A stretch of 64,000 nucleotides of DNA. It comes from Purshia tridentata. Its lineage: Eukaryota > Streptophyta > Magnoliopsida > Rosales > Rosaceae. Position numbers and translations under genes: made by a program. The notes beneath the pieces are model-generated. The model made no database searches. It worked only from the letters and a program-made list of their open reading frames with translations, and had not been told where the DNA came from. Location: positions 1 through 64,000 of the forward strand of contig QANT01006145.1 in assembly GCA_003254885.1 (NCBI GenBank), given 5' to 3'. This document shows, piece by piece, positions 46,129-58,829 of the stretch. Each line of letters starts with the position of its first letter. The first letter of the stretch is position 1.

Positions 46129-48364
46129 TAGTTATACCGGGTTCTAGTTCTAGCCTAATAGGCAATGCTCTTGTTCTGCAGTCATTATTCTGGAGGTGGC
46201 ATTATGCAGGAGCTGCTGCTACAGGCTACTGTAGTCTCAATGTATAATATTATATATTAATATGACTTAACACATGTATGACTTAGCATAGTTTCAATCA
46301 TTGTATGAATGCCTGTTTATATTCGAAGGTCTTAAACATATCTATCACCTTCAACCTGCAACACCCCACCCCTACAACCAAAAATTATATCATTGTAATA
46401 TTTTTTTTTTTTCTTCAATTGTATCCTTGTGAATATTTTTTATTTCGGACCTTTTATATTGAATGGAATTTGTGTATTATTTTCTCTTTGTTTTTGTTCC
46501 AACAATGTCAAAGTTTACATGCCATTGCTTAGTTTTAAGATAAAAAAAAATGGATGGAAAATGCTGTGCAATCTGTCCTGCACATATCTGTGCAATGTCA
46601 ATGTTCAAAGCCATTGCTTATGGATCAATGGAAGGGGAAAAATCACTTGAATACTGATTTTGGGCATTTGGATATGTCATGGCTACTAAAAGAAAATTGG
46701 AAACTGAATAAATATTACAGTTCAAAGAACATAAGAATAAGATTGCACAATTCTATTTCACACTAACAAACATCTTACATGCTTACAACTCGCATTGCTA
46801 CTGCCTTTGCAGGAAATTATAAAAAATTTTGAATTTGAGTTAAAATATGATGCCTTTCAATACACAGATCTTTTGACTTGCCATCTCAACTCCAGCACCC
46901 TAATCTTTTTGTGGCTAGAAACTTTACCACATGAGTAGTGAAGCAGACTGCTACGCGTTTGCTCATAACTCATTCAGTTATTACACTGCAGACAAAAGAA
47001 ACGGTATGCAACTCTAGTCAGCCAACCATAGTGACAGAGATATGATACAATGATAATGGAATGCGCCTATATTAAGCATCCAACAGCACTTGCTCATTGT
47101 AAAAGAAGCCACACACCAAATGAACTGAAGTTATTGTTGTGTTGTGTTGTTTTCTCCCTTATAATACTTACTTTTACTACAGCCAATTTAATAATATATT
47201 GGCAAGTCCGGATAGAGTATTGACTCTTTATAATCACTAAAAAATTAATGACGAATATTTTTAGATATGCAGATTGAAATTTATATCTTTAAGCTCATTT
47301 TTGTAACTTTCATCTTTTTTTTTTTGTTTTTGGTCAAATGTAAGTTTTAGTGTTGGAAAATTTAAGGCTTTGATGCATAACACTGAGCTAGAATCTAGAA
47401 TCGTCCTAAATAAATACTCTGGAGTCTCGATCAATGTGAATACAAAAATACTAAAATCTCCACTTACAAGGTTACAAAGTTACAAGAGGTATGGATTCCT
47501 AAAAGGAGAAAATAGTAAAACTCAGAGTGAGGGACCGAGTGACATGACCCAAGCCAATCAGTGTGTTGGTTCAAGTAAACTGGTTGGGAAGTTCACGACC
47601 ACTTTTATCTTTTTTTTTTTTTTTTGGTCAAATGTAAGTTTTAGTGTTGGAAAATTTTAGGCTTTGATGCATAACACTGAGCTAGAATCTAGAATCGTCC
47701 TAAATACTCTGGAGTCTCCATCAATGTGAATACAAAAATACTAAAATCTCCACGTACAAGGTTACAAAGTTACAAGGGGTATAGATTCCTAAAAGGAGAA
47801 AATAGTAAAACTCAGAGTGAGGGGCCGAGTGACATGACCCAAGCCAATCAGTGTATTGGTTCAAGTAAACTGGTTGGGAAGTTCACGACCAGCGATCAAA
47901 GTAGTACAGGGAATGAGTGACTTTTATTCAAAATTTTTTTTTTTACTATTTATTACTTAAAATTATAAATATATACTAATATGACATTTATAGCTAATTT
48001 TTTTGTTAAATTATTAATTTTTTTTTTAAATTTTTAAATTTACTCTTAAATATAATTAAGAAGAATAAAAAATTTTAAGTATAAAATTGAAAAAAAATAA
48101 ATAATTTAATAGAAAAATTAAGTATATGTAATATATATTAATAATTTCAAGTGGTAAATATTTAAAAACAAATGTTTGAATAGTATGGGATCACGTCCCA
48201 ATAGTTCAGGTGTATTTACCTAAAAAAGCCTTTTGCAAAAGAAAAAAGAGAGTGAATGGCTTTGCTTATAGACTTATAGTTACAACTCCACTCAGCGGAT
48301 CACACGCTAAAAATTGAACTGAGAATCCTCCACTCCGAGTCACGAAGAAGAAGAAGAAGAAGAG
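46129..48364. other. Intergenic between the 43.4 and 48.4 kb NAC genes
   Basis: AT-rich, no gene. 47130-47330 is similar to 57255-57480 (GTTGTGTTGTTTTCT and CTTATAATACTTACTTTT). A tandem promoter duplication follows at 47332-47892. 47930-48180 is nearly pure A/T with long T-runs. The last 200 bp contain the type-B NAC promoter. Confidence 0.5.
47332..47892 (+). repeat. Tandem duplication of the type-B NAC promoter block
   Basis: Two copies, 47332-47602 and 47626-47892, in direct repeat with a 294-bp period. They share GGTCAAATGTAAGTTTTAGT, GGCTTTGATGCATAACACTG, AGAATCTAGAATC, a CCAATCAG box and GGTTGGGAAGTTCACGACCA. Single diverged copies stand upstream of the NAC genes at 53596 (about 53250-53490) and 60605 (about 60210-60480). 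Confidence 0.8.
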
Positions 48365-51089
48365 ATGAGCATCAGCAGCACCAACAGAGCAGCAGCAGAG
48401 GAGCTGGTGGAATTCTTCCGGTTTAAGCCCACGGATGAGGAAGTGCTGACCAAGTTTTTGAAGAAGAAGATGCAGGGCAAAGCTTCCCACTTTCCTGAAA
48501 TCCCTTGCTGCAAGCACGAACCTTGGGATTTGCGTGGTATTTACTCCCTCTTTACTTTTAATTTCTCATTTGATCTCATTTTTTTTACCATAAATTGCAA
48601 ACACTTTGGTTCCTACAAATTTCCATTTGATCATCCAAAAATAAAAAGAGAAAAAATCAATGTGAAAATATGAGGGAGGAAATTCCAGGATGGGGGCAGG
48701 TATGAGGAGAATTTCATTCCTAATTGCAAACACTTTGGTTCCTACAAATTTCCATTTAATCATCCGAAAATAAAAAGAGAAAAAATCAATGTGAAAATAT
48801 GAGGGAGGAAATTCGAGGATGGGGGCAGGTATGAGGAGAATTTCATTCCTGACTCGGGTTTGGGGATGGGGAATGGGGTCCCCTGTTTCATATTATAAAT
48901 TATATTTAATATTTTTTTAAGTATTTATATATTTATACATTATAAATTATAGGTTTTATAATATATAAATAGTAAAAAAAATAAAATACAGTGTCAACAT
49001 GCATGACCATCACTGCTATACATATGTATTATATATATTTTACTTTTATGCATATATTATTTTATATACATGTATTATTTATTTCTTTTTGGCTAGTTGT
49101 ATTGTTTAATGTATACTATATATTTTTACATAGTATATATATAATAGTTTGGATATGTTAATTTTACTTCATTAATTATCATATTTTAATATAAATTATT
49201 AGTTTTAATTTGAGAAAAATTATTTGCTATAAATCGTCTTAATATTTCAAACAATATAAAACGTAGGGACTAAATATGTTTTTGGTGTACATGTAGGGAC
49301 CAAAATTTATTTATTTATTTATATTTTATTATACGTGTTTCGAATTTTATGTTTTTATGTTGTTAGATTGTCAAAATATTTTGTTTTAACGAGTTGTTTG
49401 AATTTCTCTAATTGAATTGACAGGTTGAGAACATAATATGATGTGGTGCTAGAATTATTTCTCATATTATGAAAACATATAATCATGTTATGTTGTTGAG
49501 TACTTAAAAGACTAGAGAGTGGTTGGTTTGAATATCTTGTTGTTGCATTACATTGTGGCAGCGCTGTTGGCCCCAACTAAGGGAATGGAGTGGTTCTTCA
49601 GCCCACGCAATTACAAGTACGCCAAAAGCAAACACTCCAACAGGGCCACAGTGCAAGGTTTCTGGAAGATCACAAGCAAGCCCCATGAAATCAAGGATGA
49701 AAAGTCCCAAGCTGTCATTGGGTATAAGAGGTTTTTGACCTTCTACAAAGGTCGTGTGCGGAATGCTTCCAAGACCGACTACATCATGCATGAGTATGAT
49801 CTTGCTGAAACTGAACTGGCTTCTATGTCTAGGCCGAATGGGGACTTTTTTCTCTGCCGCTTGAAGATTAAGCCTGATAAGTCTCATAAGAAGAAGGGTA
49901 GTTCAATCTCTGAGGAAGCTGACCCTGATACCTACATTGCCTCTAATTTTGAAAACCTACCTGCAGCAGATGATTTGATTGTAGAGCAAGAAAAAGAGCT
50001 GGAAGATCCTCTGCTTCCCAGTGACAATGTTGGTGAATGCAAAGAGCCCCATAAAGATTCTTGTCTTATAGATGAGAATGATCTTTCAACCTGGGATTAT
50101 GAGATTGAAAACCAAGCAGCAGCAGATGATATGATTTCAGAGCAAGAAGAAAGTCTGGCATTCAAAGAGCTGCTAGATAGTCTGTTTCCCAATGGCGATG
50201 TTGGTCAATGCAAAGAGTCCCAGAAGGATTCTCGTCTTATAGATGATATTTCAACATGGGATGAACGTGCCTTTTCTGATTTTCAGATGCAGGTGAGAAC
50301 AAAAACATGCTTTTTTAACATTTCGGATATGAACTTATTAATATTGAGAACAAGAAGTATATCAAAACCTAAAACTTGCTTGTTTGTGATTCTTAATCCA
50401 GCAAGCATTTGCTCAGCCACAAGAGCAACAGGATTACTGCTCCTCCACACTGCAGTACTCACCAAAAGAAGCACACCTGGCAAAAGTTCCACATGCCGAT
50501 GTCAATAATGGTGAATTCAGTTGGGGGCAATCTTCAATGGGGCATAACGATTCTTGTCTTACAAATAAGAATATTGTTTCAACCAATGATAACCATGAAC
50601 CAGTTAGCAACATCGCATCTAATTTTGGAAGTGCTACAATTGATGGTATTCAAGAGGTGAGAATGAGCGTGCTTTTGAACATTTTCTTATATGCAGTTCT
50701 AAATATGGAGCACAGGATGTATTTCCAAACTTAACACTTTCTTGTTTGTGATTCTTTAAAAAATGCAGGTTTTTACTCAACCAGGAGGAAATATGGAACC
50801 ACTTGATTATCCACTTTTATGGGATTACCCACTGCTGTCACCAATGAACACAAAGTCGAGAGATTTTGTGCATGGCAATAACTACATTGCCGGCAATGAG
50901 CTGCAATCTCAATTTGGAGATTATGGCTTTCTCACAATTGACGACCAGGATAACCTCTCCTATCTACAAACAACTTCTCCTTCTATTGACTCCAACCTAA
51001 CACAATCTTCTTTCAATAACTCCATTCAAGGTAATTCTGCATTAGCTACTGGAGAAAAGAAAAACTCCAGTGTTGCTAATGAACCGTAA
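48365..51089 (+). CDS. NAC transcription factor, anchor-less, divergent N-terminus
   Basis: Exons: 48365-48536, 49562-50292, 50402-50656 and 50769-51089; 492 codons, in frame throughout. Subdomain A is unusual: ELVEFFRFKPTDEEVLTKFL in place of LPxGFRFxPTDEELVxHYL. B is FPEIPCCKHEPWDLRG. C-D is regular: MEWFFSPRNYKYAKSKHSNR, QGFWKITSKPHEIKD, VIGYKRFLTFYKGRVRN, TDYIMHEYDL. E (DFFLCRLKIKPDK) is in the same exon as C-D, so the intron seen at this place in the 23.5 and 43.4 kb genes is missing. The tail is acidic and Asn/Gln-rich with an internal repeat (EQEKELEDPLLPSDNVGECK and LLDSLFPNGDVGQCKESQKD). It ends SVANEP before a stop, without a membrane segment. Intron 1 is 1 kb with a tandem duplication. 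Confidence 0.8.
48593..48849 (+). repeat. 129-bp tandem duplication in NAC intron 1
   Basis: AATTGCAAACACTTTGGTTC... through GAGAATTTCATTCCT appears twice in direct repeat with almost no differences, at about 48593-48720 and 48722-48849. It is recent and intronic. Confidence 0.85.
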
Positions 51090-51679
51090 TACTTCTATTT
51101 ATAGGAGAATATCAATAGAGGCCTTGTAAGAATGTGGCTCCAACTCACATTATTACCCTCACCAATGATATTCTCCTACAAATATTTCAAAGATCTTCCA
51201 AATAACATGAAATTTTAGCTGTATTGATGGTTTGCTAGGGTCAAACACTGACATTCATCTACATTTCTGGAACTGGAAGCTTTGAAAACTTCTTCTTCAT
51301 GGTTTTGGACTATGTGTCCCGGACAAGTCTTTTCTTCCTTCTTTTTTCTGGGCGATTGCTGTATGTAACAGCGTCCCCATGTTTTGGAAACTTCAAGCTT
51401 GTTAGTTGGACTTGTTGGTTCAAAGAAACACCAGTAAATGCGAATGGTTAAAATACCATCCTGAACACTACCCTTCTCCAAACGCATTGAGTGTAGACAT
51501 AATAAAGATGTCTTTTCTCAGAAGCAGTTATTTGGAGATGGTGATTCCTCTGTCAACAGAACTACCAATATTCATTCCTCATATCCAATTGTCTCTAAAT
51601 AGTGTATTCCTCCGAAATAGTGTAATACACTAAACCCAAAAACACCCACACAAGCCAATATCCATTCACATCTTCACAC

Positions 51680-52025
51680 ATGGGAGCTGCTCCAAGAAGG
51701 GAAGAATCTGACTGCAGAGCAGTACCACAAGACAAGGTGAGTGAATCAAACTGAAAACATGAAGGTTTTCTGGCTTTCTCATGGTGAATAAAAGCTTTTA
51801 TTTGAAGCTTTTGGTGAGGTTTACTAAACTCAAATTGATTTCTTTTGCAGGTCAGAGGAACTGCAGAGCACTGTATTGCTGTTAGTCTGCAACAAAAAAC
51901 CAAGTCCTGGAAGCATATGGTTTGATGCAGGCATGGAATGAGCAGCTGGCAGCAATTGGAAGGGTTCTTTCATTTTCCTTGAAGCGTCTCCTTCGTGCCA
52001 TAAATCAAGTATTCGGTAAAATATT
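51680..52025 (+). pseudogene. Relic C-terminal exons downstream of the 48.4 kb NAC gene
   Basis: Pseudo-exon 51680-51736 (MGAAPRREESDCRAVPQDK then GTGAGT), and 51851-51925 (VRGTAEHCIAVSLQQKTKSW, KHMV, stop). Then, in another frame, comes sequence reading GSNWKGSFIFLEASPS, equivalent to the last exon of the anchored gene. Splice borders are still visible. The same relics are at 56331-56387 / 56504-56578 and at 63197-63253 / 63352-63426. Confidence 0.6.
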
Positions 52026-53511
52026 TTGACCGATTTCTTGTTCTAGCCTAAAAAGGCTTAGCCTAAAAGGCTTTTGTTCCACAGCCACTATTCTGGAAGT
52101 GGCATTATACAGAAGCTGCTGCAACGTGACTGCTGGATTCTCAATATCTCTTACATGACCAGACACTAGTCTGATGACGTGGTTATTAATATAGAAGTTT
52201 TGGGCTCAATCCGTCATGGAGTAGTAGTAACAATCAGTTTTAATTATGTATGATTGAAGGTCTTAAACATAGACCATGATCATGGAATAGTAGTAACAAT
52301 CAGTTTTAATGATGTATGATTGATGGTCTTAAACATAGACCATGATTATGATTGAAGGTCAAACGTAGAATATCTATCAGCTTCAAGATGAAGCATCCCC
52401 AGCCACCCCTTGCAACCAAAATTTGTATCCTTGTTAATAATGTTTATTTTTTAACCTTTTAAAGTTGAATGGAATTTGTGTATTGTAGTCTCTCTTTGTA
52501 GATATGGGGTTTTATCTTAAAAAACCTTAGTTCTATTAGTAGTGTGTTCCTAAGTTATATATATGTTGTGCTACTTTTTTAACGTGGGATCCCTATTCAC
52601 ATCCATGACTTCTCATCTAGCCACCCAACTTCAACATTTTCTTACTTACCAAATTTTCCCAATAATAAAATTTGAAACCATATACACACTCGCATCGCAT
52701 CAAATCAAGGCAAATATTTAATTTACATCATATAAATGGTGAGAAAAGAAAGTAATTAAAACTTAAATTTTTTACATTGAGTTTTTTCAATATTATTATT
52801 TTTAGTATATATAAGAGAGGGATAATTTGAATCCAAATGTATAAAGAGAGAGTTTTTATCTTCGGTCCATTGGTTTAACTCTAATTTACTTTTTCAATAT
52901 TAATTATACATAAACCATCCCCACTTCCTTTATAATATAACAGTACTTGTATTTATGATAAACTAAAATCCTATAACTTTCATTTTCTTTTTTGGTCAAA
53001 TACAAGGTTTACTTTTACAGTACTTACATTTCTTTTTTATAGAAAATAGACAAGTTTGAAAACATTAGCCAACATACGTCAAATCAAATTCACGATGAAT
53101 ACTAAATTACGTGTGTTCCAACAAAAAAAATATTAAATTACGTAAAAGTTAAAAACATAGATTAATTAATAGACTGAATTTTCTTTCCAAGCAAATTAGT
53201 TTATTGTAATTTGCAAGATCATTCTGGAACAAGTGTACAATGTGGTCTATGATAAGGCTTTGATGCATAAGCACAGGCTAGAATCTAGAATCTTCCTGAA
53301 GACTCTCGATTATTATGACTTGTGAGTCCAAAAATATTGTATCCTATAGATTCCTCGAAAGGGCTTACTCAAGCGCGTGATAGGGGAGAATGTGAGAGTG
53401 TGGGACCCAGTTCCATGACGCAAGCCATGTATTGGTTAAGGTGAGGTAAACTTGGTTGGGAAGTTCATGACTAGCGATCAAAGTAAAATGAAGAGAGTGA
53501 GCTAGTTTAAC

Positions 53512-53518
53512 TATAAAT
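53512..53518 (+). promoter_or_regulatory. TATA box of the 53.6 kb NAC gene
   Basis: TATAAAT, followed by ACAACTCCACT, lies 78-84 bp before the ATG at 53596. All NAC copies here have an (A)AATACAAC(C/T)-like motif at this place, which points to a common core promoter. Confidence 0.55.
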
Positions 53519-53595
53519 ACAACTCCACTGTGGTTTCGCAGATCACACGCAAAACATTGAACTGAGAATCCAGTCCGAGTTATTAAGAGGAAGAG

Positions 53596-55313
53596 ATGAG
53601 CAGCAGGACCACCGCCAACACAGCAGTAGCAGATTCGTTGCCAGTGGGAACACGGTTTAATCCCACGGATGAGCAGCTGCTGAGCCACTATTTGACGAAG
53701 AAGATGCAGGGCAAAGATTCTTGCTTCCCTGAAATCGATTGCTGCAAGCACGAGCCTTGGGATTTGCTTTGTAATTACTTCATCTTACTTTTAATTTCTC
53801 ATTTGATCACATTTTTACTGTTTTTATGTTGCTATATTATACTGTCAAATATTGTGTTTTACATAGAATTTGTCGAATTGAATTGACAGGTTGAAACATA
53901 AAATGATGTGGTGGTAACGTTATTTCTGAAATTATGAATGCATAATCTTGTTATGTAGTTGAGAACTTAAAAAGAATGGCAAGTGGTTGGTTTGAATGTC
54001 TTGTTGTTGCATTGCATTGTGGCAGCGCTGTTGCTCCCAACTCAGGATATGGAGCGGTTCTTCTTCAGCCCACGCGTTTACAAGTACGCCAGCAGCAAAC
54101 GATCCGAGAGGGCCACAGTGCAAGGCTACTGGAAGTCAACGGGCAAGCCCCGTAAAATCAAGGCTAGACTCTCCAATGCTGACATCGGAATTAAGAGGAT
54201 TTTGACATTCTATGAAGGTCGTGCGCCTCATTCTTCCAAGACCAACTACATCATCCACGAGTATGAACTGGAGAATGGGGGGGACCTTGTTCTCTGCCGC
54301 TTGAAGATTAAGCCTCATAAGTACATTGCCTCTAATTTTGAAAACCAACCTGCAGCACATGATATGGTTACTGAGCAAGAAGAAAATCTGGCATTCAAAG
54401 ACTTGCATGATATTCTGTTTCCCAATAGCAATGATGGTGAATGCACCTTTTCTGATTTTGAGATGCAGGTGAGAACAAACATGCTTTTTGAACATTTCTG
54501 ATATCAACTTATTAATATTGAGAACTTGATAAAACCCTGAAACTTGCTTGTTTGTGATTCTTAATCCAGCAAGCATTTGCTCAGCTGGAGTCACTCTTAC
54601 ATCCCACTCAGCCAGAGGAGCAACAGGATTACTACTCCTCCTCACTGCACTCACCAAAAGAAGCACACCTGGAAAAAGTTCCACTTGCCGATGTCAATAA
54701 TGGTGAATGCTGTTGGGGAAAACCTCCATTGGGGGATAACGATTCTTGTCTTACAAATAAGAAAATTGTTTCAACCAATGATAACCATGAAACAGTTAGC
54801 AACACCGCGTCTAATTTTGGAAGTGCTACAAATGATGGTATTCCAGAGGTGAGAATGAGCGTGCTTTTGAAAATTTTCTCATATGCAGTTCTAAATATGG
54901 AGCACAGGATGTATATCCAAACTTAACACTCGCTTGTTTTTTATTCTTTAATCCAGGTTTTCACTCAACCAGGAGAAAATTTGGAACCAGTCGATTATTC
55001 ACTTTTAGAGGATTTCCCACTGCTTTCACCAATGCACACAGAACCGAGAGATTTTGTGCATGGCAACAACTACATTGCCGGCAATGAGTTGCAATCTCAA
55101 TTTGAAGATTATGACTTTTCTTTCACAATTGATGACAAGGATTACCTCTCCTATCTTCAAACAACAACATCTCCTTCTATTGACTCCTGCCTACCAAAGT
55201 CATTAGGAACCCAATCTCCTTTCAATCACTCCTTTCAAGGTAATTCTGCTTTGGCTACTGGAGAAAAGAAAGACTCCAGTGTAGCTGATGAACCGCAATA
55301 CTTCTATTTGTAG
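53596..55313 (+). CDS. NAC transcription factor, anchor-less
   Basis: Exons: 53596-53770, 54026-54468, 54570-54848 and 54957-55313; 417 codons, in frame. NAC subdomains: LPVGTRFNPTDEQLLSHYLT, FPEIDCCKHEPWDL, MERFFFSPRVYKYASSKRSE, QGYWKSTGKPRKIKARLSN, DIGIKRILTFYEGR, KTNYIIHEYELE, DLVLCRLKIKPHK. C-D and E are fused in one exon, as in the 48.4 and 60.6 kb genes. The tail has the repeated-exon motifs (SSSLHSPKEAHLEKVPLADV; VFTQPGENLEPVDYSLLEDF; GNNYIAGNELQSQFED) and ends DEPQYFYL. The exon 1 donor is TTT|GTAATT rather than the TTG|GTAT of its sisters, so one residue changes (Ala to Ser) but splicing should hold. No anchor. The closest relatives are the genes at 48.4 and 60.6 kb. Confidence 0.82.
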
Positions 55314-55459
55314 GAGAATATCAATAGAGGCCTTGTAAGAATGTGGCTCCAATTCACATTATTACACTCACCAATGATATTCTCTTACAAATAATTCAAA
55401 GATCTTCCAAATAACATGAAATTTTAGCTGTGTTGATGGTTTGCTAAGGTCAAACACTG

Positions 55460-56035
55460 ACACTCATCTACATTTATGGAACTGGAAGCTTTGAAAACTT
55501 CTTCTTCGTGGTTTTCGACTATGTGTCCAGGACAAGTCTGTTCTTCCTTCTTTTGTTTTTTTTTTTTTTTTACACTCATCTACATTTCTGGAACTGGATT
55601 GCTAAGGTCAAACACTGACACTCATCTACATTTCTGGAACTGGAAGCTTTGAAAACTTCTTCTTCATGGTTTTCGACTATGTGTCCAGGACAAGTCTGTT
55701 CTTCCTTCTTCTTTTGTTTTTTTTTTTTTTTTTTTACACTCATCTACATTTCTGGAACTGGAAGCTTTGTAAACTTCTTCTTCATGGTTTTGGACTATGT
55801 GTCCAGGACAAGTCTGTTCTTCCTTCTTCTCTTTTTATTTTTACACTCATCTGCATTTCTGGAACTGGAAGCTTTGTAAACTTCTTCTTCGTGGTTTTGA
55901 CTATGTGTCCAGGACAAGTCTATTCTTCCTTCCATTTTTTTTTTACCACATTCCTAGAACTGGAAGCTTTGAAAACTTCTTGTCAATGATTTTGGACTCT
56001 GTGTCCAGGACAAGTCTGTTCTTCCTTTTTTTTCT
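55460..56035 (+). repeat. Amplified ~110-bp direct repeat with poly-T spacers
   Basis: About five copies of a unit running ACATTTCTGGAACTGGAAGC, AAAACTTCTTCTTCATGGTTT, GACTATGTGTCCAGGACAAG, TCTGTTCTTCC, followed by T-rich spacers of different length. The sister genes at 48.4 and 60.6 kb have a single copy at the same place (about 51265-51345 and 62790-62860), so the amplification is specific to this copy. Confidence 0.8.
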
Positions 56036-56330
56036 GGGCGATTTCTGTGTGTAACAGCATCCCCATGTTTTGGAAACTTCAAGCGTGTTAGTTGAACTTG
56101 TTGCTTCGCAGAAACACCAGCAAATGCAAATAGTTCGAAAACCATCCGGAACACTACCCTTCTCCAAATGCAATGAGTCCAGACATAATAAAGATGTCTT
56201 TTCTCATAAGCAGTTCTTTCTGTCAACAGAACTACCTATATTCATTCCTCATATCCAATTGTCTCTAAATAGTGTAATCCTCCAAATATTGTAATCCACA
56301 TAAAACCAATATCCATTCACATCTTCACAC

Positions 56331-56690
56331 ATGGGAGCTGCTCCAAGAAGGGAAGAATCCGACTGCAGAGCAGAATCACAAGACGAGGTGAGAGAACCAA
56401 ACTGATAACATGAAGGTTTCCTGGCTTTCTCATGGTGAAGAGAAGCTTTTATATTGAAGCTTTTGGTGAGGTTTAATAAACTCAAATTTATTTATTTTTG
56501 CAGGTCAGGGAAGCTGCGGAGCATTGTATTGCTGTTAGTCTGCAACAAATTACCAAGTCATGGAAGCATATGGTTTGATGCAGGCATGGAATGAGCAGCT
56601 GGCAGCAATTAGAAGGGTTCTTTCATTTTCCTTGAAGCGTCTCCTTTTAGCCATAAATCAAGTAATCTGTACAATATTTCGACCAAGTTC
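56331..56690 (+). pseudogene. Relic C-terminal exons downstream of the 53.6 kb NAC gene
   Basis: Relic exon 56331-56387 (MGAAPRREESDCRA...), then after a TTGCAG border 56504-56578 (VREAAEHCIAVSLQQITKSW, HGSIWF-type reading diverges), then sequence like the final exon of the anchored gene. All are beyond the gene's stop codon. Confidence 0.6.
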
Positions 56691-58829
56691 TAGTTCTAGC
56701 CTTATAGTCAAGGCTTTTGTTCCACAGCCACTGGAAGTGGCATTATACAGAGCTGCTGCAACATGACTGCTGGAGTCTCAATATATCTTAATAACCAGAC
56801 ACTATTATGAAGTCGTGGTGGTTATTAATATAGAAGTTTTGGGCTCCATCCGTAATGAAATAGTAGTAACAATCAGGTTTAATGATGTATGATTGAGTCT
56901 TAAACATAGACTATGATTATGATTGATGGTCTTAAACATAGAGTCATAGACCATGATTATGATTGAAGGTCTTAAACATAGACTATCTATCAGCTTCAAG
57001 CTGAAGCATTCCCAGCCACCCTTTGCAACCAAAATTGTATCCTTGTTAATATTGTTTATTTTTGAACCTTTTAAAGTTGAATGGAATTCGTGTATTATAG
57101 TCTCTCTTTGTATTTGAATCCATAATGTCAATGTTTACATTCCATTTTTCTGTTTTAGAAATAAATTATGCAATCTGTCAGCAGCTAGTATTTATCTGTT
57201 TCCTCTTTCATTCTGTTTAGGGAGCAATAGAAGAGGAAAAATCACTAGAATACTGAAGTTATTGTTGGGTTGTGTTGTTTTCTACCTTATAATACTTACT
57301 TTTAATAATATATTGAACTTAATGTTGTGTTGTGATATACATATACTGACTTCAGCAAATTTTAATAAAATACTGGTAATTTTGGATAGATTATTGACCT
57401 TTTATGATCACTAACAAATTAATGACAAATATTTTTAGCATATGCAAATTGAAATTAGTATGTTTAACCTCATTTGTCTTCATTTTTTCTTTACTAAAAT
57501 TTGATTCCTTTCCACGAATTAGTGAGGTAGGCTACAACATATATAGTCTAAATAATAGAAAGAGAGCAGGTTAATTATGGTACTTTATTTGGTTTGAAAA
57601 TATGGATGGATTTGAGGTGGGGTCGAAGACTACTTAGGGTGCAAGTTCATGACTAAAAGTAATCACATTCGTATAATTGAATTCACGAATTAGTGAATAG
57701 TGATGTAGTCTACGACAAGGTATAAATAAGAATTTTTTTTAATAAATTACTCTCAATTCCAGTTTTTGAAAGATTTTAAAGTGTAAATCCACCTAAAAAC
57801 AAAATTAAGTCAAATGACATTCTATTGATGAGGGATCTGCATCTGCAGTTTTTTTGAGCATTTAGAATTGCATATACACTTTTTAAGGGGTTTTAAACTT
57901 GTATGTGCAATTTTGAAGATGCATGTGCATGTATGCAAACATATGCATATAAAGGGTGCATCTGCATGTGTCAAGCCAATACCGATAGCTCGATAAAGCT
58001 TTGTCTTGAAATTTAAGTATTGGTCCGGATCGACTGTAACTTAAGTGGTTTTTTTTTTTTTTTTTTCCATTTCGTACTTTTAAGTAAAGTCCCCAAAATA
58101 TTTCTATATGGAAACATAGTGGAAAGAAAATACTGGTACTTTATTTGGCTAGAGAATATGTAAGCATTATAGGAGGGGTCCAAGACTACTTGGGGAGGAA
58201 GTTCTTGACTACTTTGGGGGCAAGTTCTGAAACCCCATTGGGTATCTCTGTTCTCCAATCAGAAACTATGAAATTATTTTGAGAGGGAAGAGATGGATTC
58301 CCCATCCACAATACAACTATCAAGTTATTCAAGTATATTTTGTACTGCAAATTGAGACTTCAAGTTTAATTTTTACTTTTTTAGTAACTTGACTTCAGTT
58401 TTTAATAAATACGTTCTTCCGTTTAATATTTCGTCAAGAAAGTCATTAAATGCTAATCAAAATTTGATAAGCAAATGATTTTCTATCTCACAAATAAGTC
58501 GTTACATAAAATTCCCAGCTAAAAAGCATATATATATATATATATATATTTTATCAAACAAAGCAAAAGACTAAAAGCTGCACAAATTAAAGAAACACGC
58601 GTGTACGAAGTGGGTGGGATCCACATCCACTTATAGGACCTCAACCTAAATAGTGTCACGCAAACTTGTATGAGGAATATTTTGTCCATCACTGTAGCAC
58701 TCAACCTTTTTGGGAGTCAAGACCTGAGCGAGTGGAGTGGGTGAGTGAGCGAGTTTGATTACAAATACAAGCTCAGTCTTGGTGCTGATGAAGCAATTTG
58801 GTTCTTACATGTTGTACAAAGGAGAGCAT

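Larger units (their letters stand above)
51090..53595. other. 3' region with relic NAC exons, then type-B promoter of the next gene
   Basis: 51110-52500 is a block shared, with high similarity, by all three anchor-less genes (55314-57130 and 62597-64000). It contains relic exons listed separately and short ATGATTGATGGTCTTAAACA repeats at about 52255-52370. 52510-53230 is AT-rich without recognised content, and the similar stretch 59640-60190 upstream of the 60.6 kb gene shows this is part of the duplicated unit. 53250-53595 is the promoter and 5' UTR of the next NAC gene. Confidence 0.55.
55314..58829. other. 3' region of the 53.6 kb NAC gene and upstream block of the 58.8 kb pseudogene
   Basis: Holds a ~110-bp tandem array (55460-56035), relic exons (56331-56578 and on to 56690), and several ATGATTGATGGTCTTAAACA / CATAGACCATGATTATGATT repeats (56885-56990). 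Then a unit at 57480-58830 duplicates the upstream region of the 43.4 kb NAC gene. 57840-58010 has many ATGCATATG-like repeats (GCATGTGCATGTATGCAAAC). T-runs lie at 58051-58068 and a (TA)n run at 58529-58549. Confidence 0.55.
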
